Shown here piece after piece: positions 1 through 6,785 of a stretch of DNA of 9,029 nucleotides. The notes beneath the pieces are model-generated. The model was not told where the DNA came from and searched no databases. It worked only from the letters and a program-made list of their open reading frames with translations. The stretch is from Limnohabitans sp. (GTDB lineage: Bacteria; Pseudomonadota; Gammaproteobacteria; Burkholderiales; Burkholderiaceae_C): assembly GCA_018883305.1 (NCBI GenBank), contig VEQI01000112.1, positions 1-9,029 on the forward strand, read 5' to 3'. The position numbers were made by a program, and so were the translations under genes. The first letter of the stretch is position 1; every line of letters begins with the position of its first letter.

Positions 1-735
1 GTGCAGGACGAAGGCGGGCATGGTCTGTACCTCTACAGCGCCGCCGAAACCCTGGGCACCAGCCGGGACGAGATGCTGGCCGCGCTGCACAGCGGCAAGG
101 CCAAGTACAGCTCCATCTTCAACTACCCCACCTTGAACTGGGCCGATGTGGGCGTGATTGGCTGGCTGGTGGATGGCGCGGCCATCATGAACCAGATCCC
201 GCTGTGCCGCTGTTCCTATGGTCCGTATGCGCGTGCCATGGTGCGGGTCTGCAAGGAAGAGTCTTTCCACCAGCGTCAAGGCTATGAAGCCTTGCTGTCC
301 ATGATGAAGGGCACCGCTGAGCAGCGTGCCATGGTGCAAGACGCCGTCAACCGCTGGTGGTGGAAGTGCCTGGCCATGTTTGGACCGCCAGACGATCAAA
401 GCCCCAACAGCGCACAAGGCATGCGCTGGGGTATCAAGCGCATCAGCAACGACGAGCTGCGCCAGAAATTTGTGGACGCCACGGTCCCCCAGGCCGAGGT
501 GCTGGGCATCACCCTGCCTGATCCGGACTTGAAGTGGAACGAGAGCCGTCAGCACTACGACTACGGTCCGATCGACTGGGACGAGTTCTGGGCCACCGTG
601 AACGGCAACGGCCCGTGCAACAAAGAGCGCCTGGCCACCCGGGTCAAGGCCTGGAATGACGGTCAGTGGCTGCGCGATGCCGCCCTGGCCCATGCCCACA
701 AACAGACACAACGCGCCATCAAGGAGGCCGCATGA
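1..735 (+). CDS. paaA: Phenylacetyl-CoA 1,2-epoxidase catalytic subunit PaaA (5' partial)
   Basis: Catalytic alpha subunit of the ring 1,2-phenylacetyl-CoA epoxidase, a soluble bacterial di-iron multicomponent oxygenase that inserts one oxygen atom from O2 into the aromatic ring of phenylacetyl-CoA. The visible 244 residues carry two ExxH half-sites of a ferritin-like di-iron centre: E4/H7 in QDEGGHGLYLYSAAETLG and E87/H90 in KEESFHQRQGYEAL. The tryptophan-rich stretch near residues 118-121 and the GIKRISNDELRQKFVD segment are also typical of PaaA. The GTG at base 1 is almost certainly an internal valine (VQDEGGHG), because family members are about 310-330 residues and begin some 85-90 residues earlier. 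The true start therefore lies upstream of the window. The stop overlaps the paaB start (ATGA), and a strong AAGGAGG for paaB sits inside the paaA 3' end. Confidence 0.96.
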   Translation: MQDEGGHGLYLYSAAETLGTSRDEMLAALHSGKAKYSSIFNYPTLNWADVGVIGWLVDGAAIMNQIPLCRCSYGPYARAMVRVCKEESFHQRQGYEALLSMMKGTAEQRAMVQDAVNRWWWKCLAMFGPPDDQSPNSAQGMRWGIKRISNDELRQKFVDATVPQAEVLGITLPDPDLKWNESRQHYDYGPIDWDEFWATVNGNGPCNKERLATRVKAWNDGQWLRDAALAHAHKQTQRAIKEAA

Positions 736-1040
736 GCACCCCGACCGCCACCCCCGCCCTCAAGGAATGGCCCCTGTGGGAGGTGTTTGTTCGCAGCAAG
801 CAAGGACTGGAGCACAAGCACTGCGGCAGCCTGCATGCCAGTGATGCCCAGCACGCCCTCCAGATGGCCCGCGATGTCTACACGCGTCGCCAGGAAGGTG
901 TGAGCATCTGGGTGGTGCCCTCCGCCACCATCACGGCCAGCGAGCCCGACGACAAAGGCGAACTGTTTGATCCGGCGGCCAGCAAAATTTACCGTCATCC
1001 CACCTTTTACGTGCTGCCCGACGAAGTGGGGCACATGTGA
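732..1040 (+). CDS. paaB: Phenylacetyl-CoA epoxidase subunit PaaB
   Basis: Small (102 residue) structural subunit of the phenylacetyl-CoA epoxidase, close to the family's usual length. The family signature is clear: WPLWEVFVRSKQGLEHKHCG near the N-terminus, then ASDAQHALQMARDVYTRR and GVSIWVVPSATITAS, ending in YRHPTFYVLPDEVGHM. In studied systems PaaB helps hold together the PaaA/PaaC assembly and has no metal site; none is seen here. The ATG at 732 is chosen because it gives the expected N-terminus, forms an ATGA overlap with the paaA stop, and follows an excellent AAGGAGG (721-727) with a 4-base spacer. An upstream in-frame start at 666 would lie deep inside paaA and adds residues foreign to the family. 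Confidence 0.96.
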   Translation: MSTPTATPALKEWPLWEVFVRSKQGLEHKHCGSLHASDAQHALQMARDVYTRRQEGVSIWVVPSATITASEPDDKGELFDPAASKIYRHPTFYVLPDEVGHM

Positions 1041-1837
1041 TGGACACGCACGTCACCCCGGCGAAAGCGCCGGAAGATTACCTGCTGCATCTGGCCGATA
1101 ACGCCATGGTGCTGGGACAGCGCAACGCCGAATGGTGCGGCCATGGCCCCATCCTTGAGGAAGACATTGCGATGGCCAACGTGAGCCTTGACCTGATTGG
1201 TCAGGCGCGTCTGCTGTACCAATTGGTGGCCGAACGACGCGGCCAAGGTTGTACCGAAGACACCCTGGCGTACTTCCGCGATGTGCCGCAGTTCAGGAAT
1301 TACACCCTGCTGGAACTGCCCCATCACGGCCCTCTGGTGGGCTATGCGGTCGCCGAACGCGACTACGCCGTCACCCTGGTGCGCAACTTCCTGATCAGTG
1401 CCCTGATGGTGGAGGTGTGGGCGGGCTTGTCGCATGCCCCGGATCCCGAGTTGGCGGCCATCGCCGAACGCTCGCTCAAGGAAACACGTTATCACCTGCG
1501 CCATTCGCATGACTGGTTGGTTCGCCTGGGTGATGGCACGGATGAGTCACACCAACGCATGCAAGCCGCGCTGGATCACCTGTGGGCCTACACCCAGGAG
1601 TTTTGGACCGCCACCGATCTGGAAGCGGCAGCGACCCAGCAAGGCCTGGACATGGCGGCCATCCGTCACGCCTGGCAAACCACCGTGACCGCAGGTCTGG
1701 CACAAGCCACGCTGCGTCAGCCAGCCGACGGTGGCTATGTCTCGCAAGGCAAGCAGTGTGTGCATTCAGAGCACCTGGGCTATTTGCTGGCCGAGATGCA
1801 ATCCCTGGCGCGTGCGCATCCGCAAGGGCAATGGTGA
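1040..1837 (+). CDS. paaC: Phenylacetyl-CoA epoxidase subunit PaaC
   Basis: Ferritin-like structural beta subunit of the phenylacetyl-CoA epoxidase, 265 residues, pairing with PaaA. The N-terminal block LGQRNAEWCGHGPILEEDIA followed by MANVSLDLIGQAR (about residues 25-57) is the family hallmark. KETRYHLRHSHDWLVRLGDG in mid-protein and a C-terminal CVHSEHLGYLLAEMQ also fit. In the family PaaC keeps the helical fold, but the active di-iron centre is in PaaA. The start is ATG 1040, overlapping the paaB stop as TGATG. The GTG at 1037, one codon upstream in frame, is a possible alternative start that would add a single Met. No strong Shine-Dalgarno is visible (only GGGG at 1028-1031), so translation is probably coupled to paaB. 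The 3' end overlaps paaD. Confidence 0.96.
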   Translation: MDTHVTPAKAPEDYLLHLADNAMVLGQRNAEWCGHGPILEEDIAMANVSLDLIGQARLLYQLVAERRGQGCTEDTLAYFRDVPQFRNYTLLELPHHGPLVGYAVAERDYAVTLVRNFLISALMVEVWAGLSHAPDPELAAIAERSLKETRYHLRHSHDWLVRLGDGTDESHQRMQAALDHLWAYTQEFWTATDLEAAATQQGLDMAAIRHAWQTTVTAGLAQATLRQPADGGYVSQGKQCVHSEHLGYLLAEMQSLARAHPQGQW

Positions 1838-2349
1838 ATCCGTTGATCCAGAAAGCCTGGGAGGTGCTGGAGACGCTCACGGATCCGGAAATTCCGGTGG
1901 TGTCCTTGCGCGACATGGGCATCGTGCGCGACGTGCTTCTCCACGATGACGGGCTGGAGGTCATCATCACGCCCACCTACAGCGGTTGTCCCGCCATGGA
2001 ACAAATCGAGGACGATATGCGGACCTCGCTTGCACAGCTTGGCGTGCCTGTCCGTGTGACCACGCGACTCTCTCCCGCCTGGACCACCGACTGGATGAAT
2101 GACGCGGCACGCGAGAAGCTGCGCGCTTATGGCATCGCGCCGCCCCATCGCTGTGCAACCGTCATTGACAACGTGGTGCAATTGGCGCCCCGAGCTGCGT
2201 CGCGTCTGACCGCTCCCGATCGTCCGGCATGCCCGCAATGTGGGTCCCTCCAGACCACCGAGGTGTCTCACTTTGGATCGACGGCCTGCAAAGCGCTGTA
2301 CAAGTGCCTGAACTGCCTGGAACCGTTCGACTATTTCAAACCCTACTGA
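1831..2349 (+). CDS. paaD: PaaD, DUF59/MIP18-type iron-sulfur maturation protein of phenylacetate pathway
   Basis: PaaD (172 residues) is required for an active phenylacetyl-CoA epoxidase but is not part of the purified oxygenase. The family is inferred to help assemble the iron-sulfur or iron centres. The N-terminal DUF59/MIP18 domain (residues about 5-110) shows the typical DPEIPVVSLRDMGIVRDV and TYSGCPAMEQIE, with C53 as the conserved cysteine. The C-terminal tail has a four-cysteine cluster typical of PaaD: C134/C137 in CPQC, C153, and C159/C162 in CLNCLEPFDYF, plausibly a zinc or Fe-S site. The ATG at 1831 overlaps paaC by 7 bases. GTG 1834, one codon later, makes a tighter GTGA overlap and sits 5 bases after AAGGG (1824-1828), so the true start may be either. 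A longer open frame running back to 1582 is antigenic noise inside paaC and was not used. Confidence 0.95.
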   Translation: MVNPLIQKAWEVLETLTDPEIPVVSLRDMGIVRDVLLHDDGLEVIITPTYSGCPAMEQIEDDMRTSLAQLGVPVRVTTRLSPAWTTDWMNDAAREKLRAYGIAPPHRCATVIDNVVQLAPRAASRLTAPDRPACPQCGSLQTTEVSHFGSTACKALYKCLNCLEPFDYFKPY

Positions 2350-2366
2350 ATTCCTCAAGGCTCACC

Positions 2367-3461
2367 ATGTCCGCATCGCCACGATTCCATGACCTGCGCG
2401 TCAGCCGCGTTGACGACGAAGCGGCCGGTTCGGTTGCCGTCACCCTGCATGTGCCCGAGGCCCTGCGCGAAACCTTTGCCTTCGAGCCCGGCCAATTCCT
2501 GACACTCCGAGCCACCATCGATGGCCAGGATGTTCGACGCAGCTATTCCATCTGCTCCACCCGTGGTCGACTGCACACGCACGGTGAATTGCAAGTGGGC
2601 ATTCGACCCGTGGAAGGCGGCGTCTTCTCCAATTGGGCGGCGCAGCAGTTGAAGATGAACGACACGCTGCGTGTCATGCCGCCTGATGGCCGGTTTGTCA
2701 TCCAACGACCGCGGGCTTTGCATCGCGTGGGCTTTGCCTCCGGGTCGGGCATCACACCCATTCTGTCCATCATGGCCTCCACGCTGGAGGAACAGCCCGG
2801 CACCAAGTTCACCCTGGTGTATGGCAACCGCCGCATGGACAGCGTGATGTTCAATGAAGCGCTGCAGGACCTGAAAGACCGTTATCCGGATCGACTCACC
2901 CTGGTCCATGTGCTCTCGCGCCAGGCGCAGGAGGTGGATTTGCTGCAAGGTCGAATCGATGGCGACAAGGTGCGCGCCCTCATGGCCACGCTGCTGCCCG
3001 TCAAAAGCATGGATGAAGTCTTCATCTGTGGCCCCGAGGCCATGATTGAAGCCACCGAGCAAGCCCTGGTGCAGGCGGGCGTACCCGCCGAGCGCATTCG
3101 CACCGAACGCTTCGTCACGCCTGGCTCACCCGCACCGCGCGGTACAGCCACGGCCCGCGCCACCGAATCCGCCCAAACCGCCCCCGTGCGTCTGACAGTC
3201 GTCCTGGATGGTAAGCAGCACGAGATGGGCCTTCACCCCAACGAGAACATTCTGGACGTCGCCCTCAACCAGGGCCTGGACCTGCCTTACTCCTGCAAGG
3301 GCGGTGTCTGCGTGACCTGCCGCTGCAAGGTGCTGGAGGGTGAAGTCACCATGGACAAAAACTTCGGCCTCGACCAAGACGAAGTGCAGCAAGGTTACGT
3401 GCTGAGCTGCCAGTCTCGCCCCATCACCCCCCACCTGGTGGTGAGCTTCGACGAACGCTGA
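2367..3461 (+). CDS. paaE: Phenylacetyl-CoA epoxidase reductase subunit PaaE
   Basis: Electron-transfer subunit (364 residues) that takes electrons from NADPH through flavin and a [2Fe-2S] cluster to the PaaA di-iron site. Domains in order: an FAD-binding barrel (about 5-112) with the flavin motif RRSYSICS at 57-64; an NAD(P)-binding domain (about 115-250) with GSGITP at 126-131, YGNR at 152-155 and CGPE at 221-224; a short Pro/Ala-rich linker (251-272); and a plant-type ferredoxin domain (about 274-364) with cluster ligands C310, C315, C318 and C348. All ligands are present, so the protein should be functional. ATG 2367 gives the family N-terminus and follows AAGG (2357-2360) by 6 bases. It lies 17 bases after the paaD stop, the only real gap in the cluster. 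It is the last paa gene before convergent metF. Confidence 0.97.
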   Translation: MSASPRFHDLRVSRVDDEAAGSVAVTLHVPEALRETFAFEPGQFLTLRATIDGQDVRRSYSICSTRGRLHTHGELQVGIRPVEGGVFSNWAAQQLKMNDTLRVMPPDGRFVIQRPRALHRVGFASGSGITPILSIMASTLEEQPGTKFTLVYGNRRMDSVMFNEALQDLKDRYPDRLTLVHVLSRQAQEVDLLQGRIDGDKVRALMATLLPVKSMDEVFICGPEAMIEATEQALVQAGVPAERIRTERFVTPGSPAPRGTATARATESAQTAPVRLTVVLDGKQHEMGLHPNENILDVALNQGLDLPYSCKGGVCVTCRCKVLEGEVTMDKNFGLDQDEVQQGYVLSCQSRPITPHLVVSFDER

Positions 3462-3484
3462 ACCCAGCCATCGAACCCACGGGA

Positions 3485-3554
3485 AATTGGGGTCAGATTC
3501 CAATTAATTTTGCTAGCAACGCTGTCGTGCGTTAATCGGAATCTGACCCCAATT
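3485..3554. repeat. Long imperfect palindrome (REP/MITE-like) between paaE and metF
   Basis: Two 17-base arms are exact inverted copies: AATTGGGGTCAGATTCC at 3485-3501 and GGAATCTGACCCCAATT at 3538-3554. After one mismatch the pairing resumes for five more bases (ATTAA 3503-3507 with TTAAT 3532-3536). The interior contains a perfect 10-base palindrome TTGCTAGCAA (3510-3519) and a small AACGC/GCGTT hairpin (3518-3522 with 3529-3533). It occupies most of the 100-base gap between convergent genes, so the RNA hairpin could end or protect both transcripts. There is no T-run after either arm, so it is not a classic intrinsic terminator. From memory, the GGGGTCAGATTCC core recurs as dispersed intergenic palindromes in many proteobacteria, some near REP-associated transposases; that link was not checked. 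Confidence 0.85.
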
Positions 3555-3561
3555 AGCCCCA

Positions 3562-4401
3562 TTAACCCATGAGGTTGAGGTTGCGGCAGATGGCGAGGGT
3601 GGTGGCGCTTTGGTTCATGCTGTAGAAGTGCAGCGAGGGCACACCGGCGGTGCGGAGTTGATCGCACAGGTCGGTGACGACATCCAGGCCGAAAGCTTTG
3701 ATGGAGGCGGTGTCGTCGCCGAAAGATTGCAGGCGGAGGCGGATCCAGCGCGGGATTTCGGCGCCGCAGGCGTCGGAAAAACGCAGCAGTTGAGATGAGT
3801 TGGTGATGGGCATGATGCCGGGTACCACAGGCACATCGGCGCCCAGTTTGTGTGCTTCGTCCACGAAGCGGAAGTAAGCGTCAGTGTTGTAAAAATACTG
3901 GGTGATGGCCGAGTCAGCGCCCGCCTTCACCTTGGTGGCATACGCTCGCAAATCTGCTTCGGGCGAACGGGCCTGCGGGTGGACTTCCGGATAGGCCGCC
4001 ACTTCAATGTGAAAGTCGCGCCCGGTTTCCGTGCGAATGAACGCCACCAGGTCGCTGGCATACTGAAACTCACCACCCGCACCGTAGCCACTGGGCAGAT
4101 CGCCACGCAACGCCACAATGCGACGCACCCCCATGGCACGCAATTCATGCAATTGCGCACGAACACTCTCACGCGTGGCCCCGATGCACGACAAATGCGA
4201 GGCCGCTGACACGCCCTCATCCAGAATCTCCTTCACGGTGGAAAACGTGCCGGACTGGGTAGAGCCCCCCGCACCAAACGTGACCGAGCAAAATTCCGGC
4301 TTGAGCGCATACAAGGCTTGCCGGACCATACGCAACTTGCTGACCCCGTCCTCGGTCTTAGGCGGAAAAAATTCAATGCTCAGTGCGGGTTGTGCGCTCA
4401 T
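3562..4401 (-). CDS. metF: Methylenetetrahydrofolate reductase
   Basis: Cytosolic FAD enzyme reducing 5,10-methylene-tetrahydrofolate to 5-methyl-tetrahydrofolate, the methyl donor for homocysteine remethylation to methionine. The 279-residue protein is a single TIM-barrel domain, near the usual bacterial length. Recognisable motifs are SIEFFPPK with catalytic E10, SVTFGAGGST (39-48), LRGDLP with D101, TQYFY with folate-contacting Q168, PGIMPI (194-199) and HFYSMN (258-263). These assignments follow the E. coli MetF family. ATG 4401 is preceded by AGGAG (4407-4411) with 5 bases of spacing. An in-frame start at 4485 would add 28 residues unlike MetF and overlap tlyA, so it is rejected. It is the last gene of the ahcY-tlyA-metF operon, 19 bases after tlyA. 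With AhcY it closes the homocysteine-methionine loop, so SAH-responsive control of the operon makes sense. Confidence 0.97.
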   Translation of the reverse strand: MSAQPALSIEFFPPKTEDGVSKLRMVRQALYALKPEFCSVTFGAGGSTQSGTFSTVKEILDEGVSAASHLSCIGATRESVRAQLHELRAMGVRRIVALRGDLPSGYGAGGEFQYASDLVAFIRTETGRDFHIEVAAYPEVHPQARSPEADLRAYATKVKAGADSAITQYFYNTDAYFRFVDEAHKLGADVPVVPGIMPITNSSQLLRFSDACGAEIPRWIRLRLQSFGDDTASIKAFGLDVVTDLCDQLRTAGVPSLHFYSMNQSATTLAICRNLNLMG

Positions 4402-4420
4402 GGCCACTCCTGTCTGCCTG

Positions 4421-5185
4421 TCATGCGGGTGCGCGCCGCGCACCCAACCAAAATTCACGATTGCCATCACCCCCGGTGATGACACTGTTCCAATACCCTT
4501 CGACCGTCAACGCCTGCACCTGGCAGGCATCGCGGATACGGGCCTCCACACGCGCATACGACGCCGGATCACGCACCAGACCACCTTTGCCGATATCAGC
4601 AGGCTGCAATTCGAACTGCGGCTTGACCAGCAACAGCAAACGCCCTGACGGTCCCAGCAACGGCCGCAACAGTGGCAAGACCAAGGTGAGCGAGATGAAG
4701 GACAAGTCGCCCACGATCAGGTCAAAGCCTTGTGCGGCACCTGGCAGGCGCTCATCACCAGGCACCAGGTCACGGGCGTTGCAATGCTCGACACACACCA
4801 CCCGAGGATCGGCACGCAAGCGTTCATGCAACTGTCCATGCCCGACATCCACGCCGACGACCTGCGCCGCGCCGTGTTGCAACAGGCAATCGGTAAAGCC
4901 CCCGGTACTTTGCCCCACATCCAGGCAGCGCCATCCGTTGACTGACCATCCACTGGCGCGCAATGCGCCCTCCAGTTTCAAGCCACCGCGCGACACGTAA
5001 CGGGACTCGGCATCATCCAGCAACATCAGCTCGACAAACGCGGACAACTCGTCGCCATTTTTGGCCACGCGCTGCCAGGCACCCATCGGTCCGGCACGCC
5101 AGATGACGCCCGAGGCAATCAGCCGCTGCGCTTGTGAGCGCGAAGCGGCCAGGCCGCGTTCAACGAGAAGTTGATCCGCGCGCAC
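4421..5185 (-). CDS. tlyA: TlyA family rRNA (cytidine-2'-O)-methyltransferase
   Basis: Predicted SAM-dependent ribose 2'-O-methyltransferase of the TlyA/FtsJ type, about 254 residues. An N-terminal S4 RNA-binding domain (about 1-60, MRADQLLVERGLAASRSQAQ) precedes a Rossmann methyltransferase domain. That domain shows SRGGLKLEGAL (65-75, K70), the SAM motif LDVGQSTGGFTDCLL (88-102), DLSFISL (160-166), VKPQFE (187-192) and a C-terminal GNREFWLGA, matching the K-D-K-E catalytic pattern of the family. Family members are often mis-labelled hemolysin A, and the exact rRNA target here is unknown. The start is uncertain and non-ATG. GTG 5185 gives the family-like N-terminus 5 bases after the ahcY stop; TTG 5194 would add three residues and overlap the stop as TTGA. 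No Shine-Dalgarno is seen, so translation is probably coupled to ahcY. As a SAM consumer it makes SAH, the substrate of its neighbour AhcY. Confidence 0.93.
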   Translation of the reverse strand: MRADQLLVERGLAASRSQAQRLIASGVIWRAGPMGAWQRVAKNGDELSAFVELMLLDDAESRYVSRGGLKLEGALRASGWSVNGWRCLDVGQSTGGFTDCLLQHGAAQVVGVDVGHGQLHERLRADPRVVCVEHCNARDLVPGDERLPGAAQGFDLIVGDLSFISLTLVLPLLRPLLGPSGRLLLLVKPQFELQPADIGKGGLVRDPASYARVEARIRDACQVQALTVEGYWNSVITGGDGNREFWLGARRAPA

Positions 5186-5190
5186 CGATC

Positions 5191-6624
5191 TCAATAACGG
5201 TAGGTGTCAGGCTTGTAGGGTCCTTGCTTGGGCACCCCGATGTAGGCCGCCTGATCGTCCGTCAACTCGGTCAGCATGGCGCCCACTTTCTTGAGATGCA
5301 AGCGCGCCACTTTCTCGTCCAGATGCTTGGGCAGCACATAGACCTTGCCCACGTCATAGCCTTCCGGATGCGTGAACAGTTCAATCTGCGCAATGGTCTG
5401 ATTGGCGAACGACGATGACATCACAAAGCTGGGATGACCTGTGCCGCAACCCAGGTTGACCAGACGCCCTTTGGCCAGCAGGATGATGCGCTTGCCATCG
5501 GGGAAGATCACGTGATCGACCTGCGGCTTGATCTCTTCCCACTGACACTTCTCTTCCAGCTTGGCGACCTGGATTTCGTTGTCGAAGTGACCGATGTTGC
5601 AAACGATGGACTGATCCTTCATGGCGGCCATGTGCTCGTACGTGATGACGTCGCGGTTGCCGGTGGTGGTGACAAAAATGTCCGCCTTGTCGGCCGCGTA
5701 TTCCATGGTGACGATCTTGTAGCCTTCCATCGCGGCCTGCAGCGCGTTGATGGGGTCGATCTCGGTCACCCACACCTGGGCGGACAAGGCGCGCAGTGCC
5801 TGGGCTGAACCCTTGCCCACGTCACCATAGCCCGCCACCACCGCCACCTTGCCGGCCACCATCACGTCGGTGGCACGCTTGATGCCGTCCACCAGCGATT
5901 CGCGGCAACCGTACAGGTTGTCGAACTTGCTCTTGGTGACGGAGTCGTTCACGTTGATGGCACGGAACATCAGGGAACCCTTGGCGGACATTTCCTTCAA
6001 GCGGTGCACGCCCGTGGTGGTTTCCTCGGTCACGCCAATGATTTGCGCGCTTTTGCGGCTATACCAGGTGCTGTCCTCGGCCAGCTTGGCCTTGATGGCG
6101 GCAAACAGAATGCGCTCTTCGTCGCTGCCCGGATTGGCCAGCACGGCGGGGTTTTTCTCGGCCTGCTTGCCCAGGTGCATCAGCAGGGTGGCGTCACCAC
6201 CGTCATCCAGAATCATGTTGGGGCCTTCACCCTCGGCGCCCTTGGGGCCGAAGTCGAAGATGCGATGGGTGTAGTCCCAGTAGTCTTCCAGGGTTTCACC
6301 CTTGACGGCAAACACAGGCGTGCCATTGGCGGCAATGGCCGCCGCCGCATGATCCTGCGTGGAGAAAATGTTGCAAGAAGCCCAGCGCACCTGCGCACCC
6401 AGTGCCTGCAGGGTCTCGATCAGCACGGCCGTCTGGATGGTCATGTGCAGGGAGCCGGTGATACGTGCGCCCTTAAGAGGCTGCTTGGCCGCGAATTCCT
6501 CGCGGATGGCCATCAGACCGGGCATCTCGGTCTCGGCGATCTTGATTTCTTTGCGACCCCAGGCAGCCAGGGACAGATCAGCGACCAGGTGGTCAGCATG
6601 GGAGGGTTTGAGTACAGCGTTCAT
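5191..6624 (-). CDS. ahcY: Adenosylhomocysteinase (S-adenosyl-L-homocysteine hydrolase)
   Basis: NAD-dependent cytosolic enzyme that reversibly splits S-adenosylhomocysteine into adenosine and homocysteine, relieving product inhibition of methyltransferases. The 477-residue protein has the substrate motif SLHMTIQTAVLIETL (58-72), DDGGDAT (140-146), the NAD-binding glycine motif GYGDVGKG (265-272), CNIGHFDNE (342-350), GHPSFVMSSSF (396-406) and the conserved C-terminal Lys/Tyr tail KPDTYRY (471-477). It also has the roughly 40-residue insert near 150-190 typical of bacterial enzymes. ATG 6624 is preferred because it yields the normal N-terminus and has GGAG at 6632-6635 with 7 bases spacing. 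A GTG at 6690 in the same frame would add 22 non-family residues from within the riboswitch leader. First gene of the operon, controlled by the SAH riboswitch upstream. Confidence 0.98.
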   Translation of the reverse strand: MNAVLKPSHADHLVADLSLAAWGRKEIKIAETEMPGLMAIREEFAAKQPLKGARITGSLHMTIQTAVLIETLQALGAQVRWASCNIFSTQDHAAAAIAANGTPVFAVKGETLEDYWDYTHRIFDFGPKGAEGEGPNMILDDGGDATLLMHLGKQAEKNPAVLANPGSDEERILFAAIKAKLAEDSTWYSRKSAQIIGVTEETTTGVHRLKEMSAKGSLMFRAINVNDSVTKSKFDNLYGCRESLVDGIKRATDVMVAGKVAVVAGYGDVGKGSAQALRALSAQVWVTEIDPINALQAAMEGYKIVTMEYAADKADIFVTTTGNRDVITYEHMAAMKDQSIVCNIGHFDNEIQVAKLEEKCQWEEIKPQVDHVIFPDGKRIILLAKGRLVNLGCGTGHPSFVMSSSFANQTIAQIELFTHPEGYDVGKVYVLPKHLDEKVARLHLKKVGAMLTELTDDQAAYIGVPKQGPYKPDTYRY

Positions 6625-6708
6625 GGTTCGGCTCCGTTGAGTGAACCACTGTGACGAAGGCAAGAACACGAGAGAACTCGAGGTGCTCACCTCACGTCGA
6701 CAGTGGGT
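6625..6708 (-). promoter_or_regulatory. ahcY leader, putative riboswitch expression platform
   Basis: This untranslated stretch links the SAH aptamer to the ahcY start codon. Three competing stems can be drawn on the transcript. Stem A pairs GCTCACC (6712-6706, overlapping the aptamer pseudoknot arm) with GGTGAGC (6691-6685). Stem B pairs CCACTGT (6706-6700) plus GACG (6698-6695) with CGTC (6656-6653) plus ACAGTGG (6652-6646), 11 pairs with one bulge. Stem C pairs TGGTTC (6648-6643) with GAACCA (6629-6624), enclosing the GGAG ribosome site in its loop and the first base of the start codon in its stem. A excludes aptamer closure, and B excludes C. No T-run follows any hairpin, so translational rather than transcriptional control is inferred. 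The pairings are read directly; the switching order is a model. Confidence 0.55.
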
Positions 6709-6777
6709 GAGCGCAGTTGGATAAAGATCCGAGCCTCGCCTGCGTGTGAAAGGGGTGCAGGCTGCAGCGCTCCTCGG
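6709..6777 (-). ncRNA. SAH riboswitch aptamer (SAH-sensing RNA upstream of ahcY)
   Basis: On the transcript strand the conserved SAH riboswitch core is recognisable: CCGAGGAGCGCTGCAGCC, then a variable hairpin, then AGGCTCGG and, further on, GCGCTCACCC. P1 pairs CCGAG (6777-6773) with CTCGG (6733-6729). P2 pairs GCCTGC (6762-6757) with GCAGGC (6743-6738) around a 13-base loop. The pseudoknot pairs GAGCGC (6772-6767) with GCGCTC (6714-6709). Sequence, stems and position immediately upstream of ahcY all match the known class, which binds S-adenosylhomocysteine, discriminates against SAM, and turns on SAH-recycling genes in many beta- and gammaproteobacteria. Here it should control ahcY and, through the operon, tlyA and metF. 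Confidence 0.93.
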
Positions 6778-6785
6778 TTGGCGTC

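Noticed and set aside
1780..2358. Open minus-strand frame of 192 codons opposite paaD.
   Set aside because: Antisense shadow of a well-supported gene; GC-rich coding DNA often leaves such frames open, and the translation resembles no family.
3462..3561. Classic rho-independent terminator for paaE or metF.
   Set aside because: The palindrome is strong but neither side is followed by a run of T; it is recorded as a repeat instead.
4402..4485. 28-residue N-terminal extension of metF.
   Set aside because: It overlaps the tlyA 3' end and precedes the normal MetF N-terminus; ATG 4401 has a clear AGGAG.
6004..6654. Open plus-strand frame of 216 codons opposite ahcY.
   Set aside because: Entirely antisense to the conserved ahcY reading frame and without a family resemblance or ribosome site.
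6625..6690. 22-residue N-terminal extension of ahcY from GTG 6690.
   Set aside because: It would translate the riboswitch leader and add residues not found in the family; ATG 6624 has its own ribosome site.
6679..6692. Hairpin GAGGT/ACCTC in the ahcY leader as an intrinsic terminator.
   Set aside because: Only five pairs and no T-run follows it on the transcript strand.
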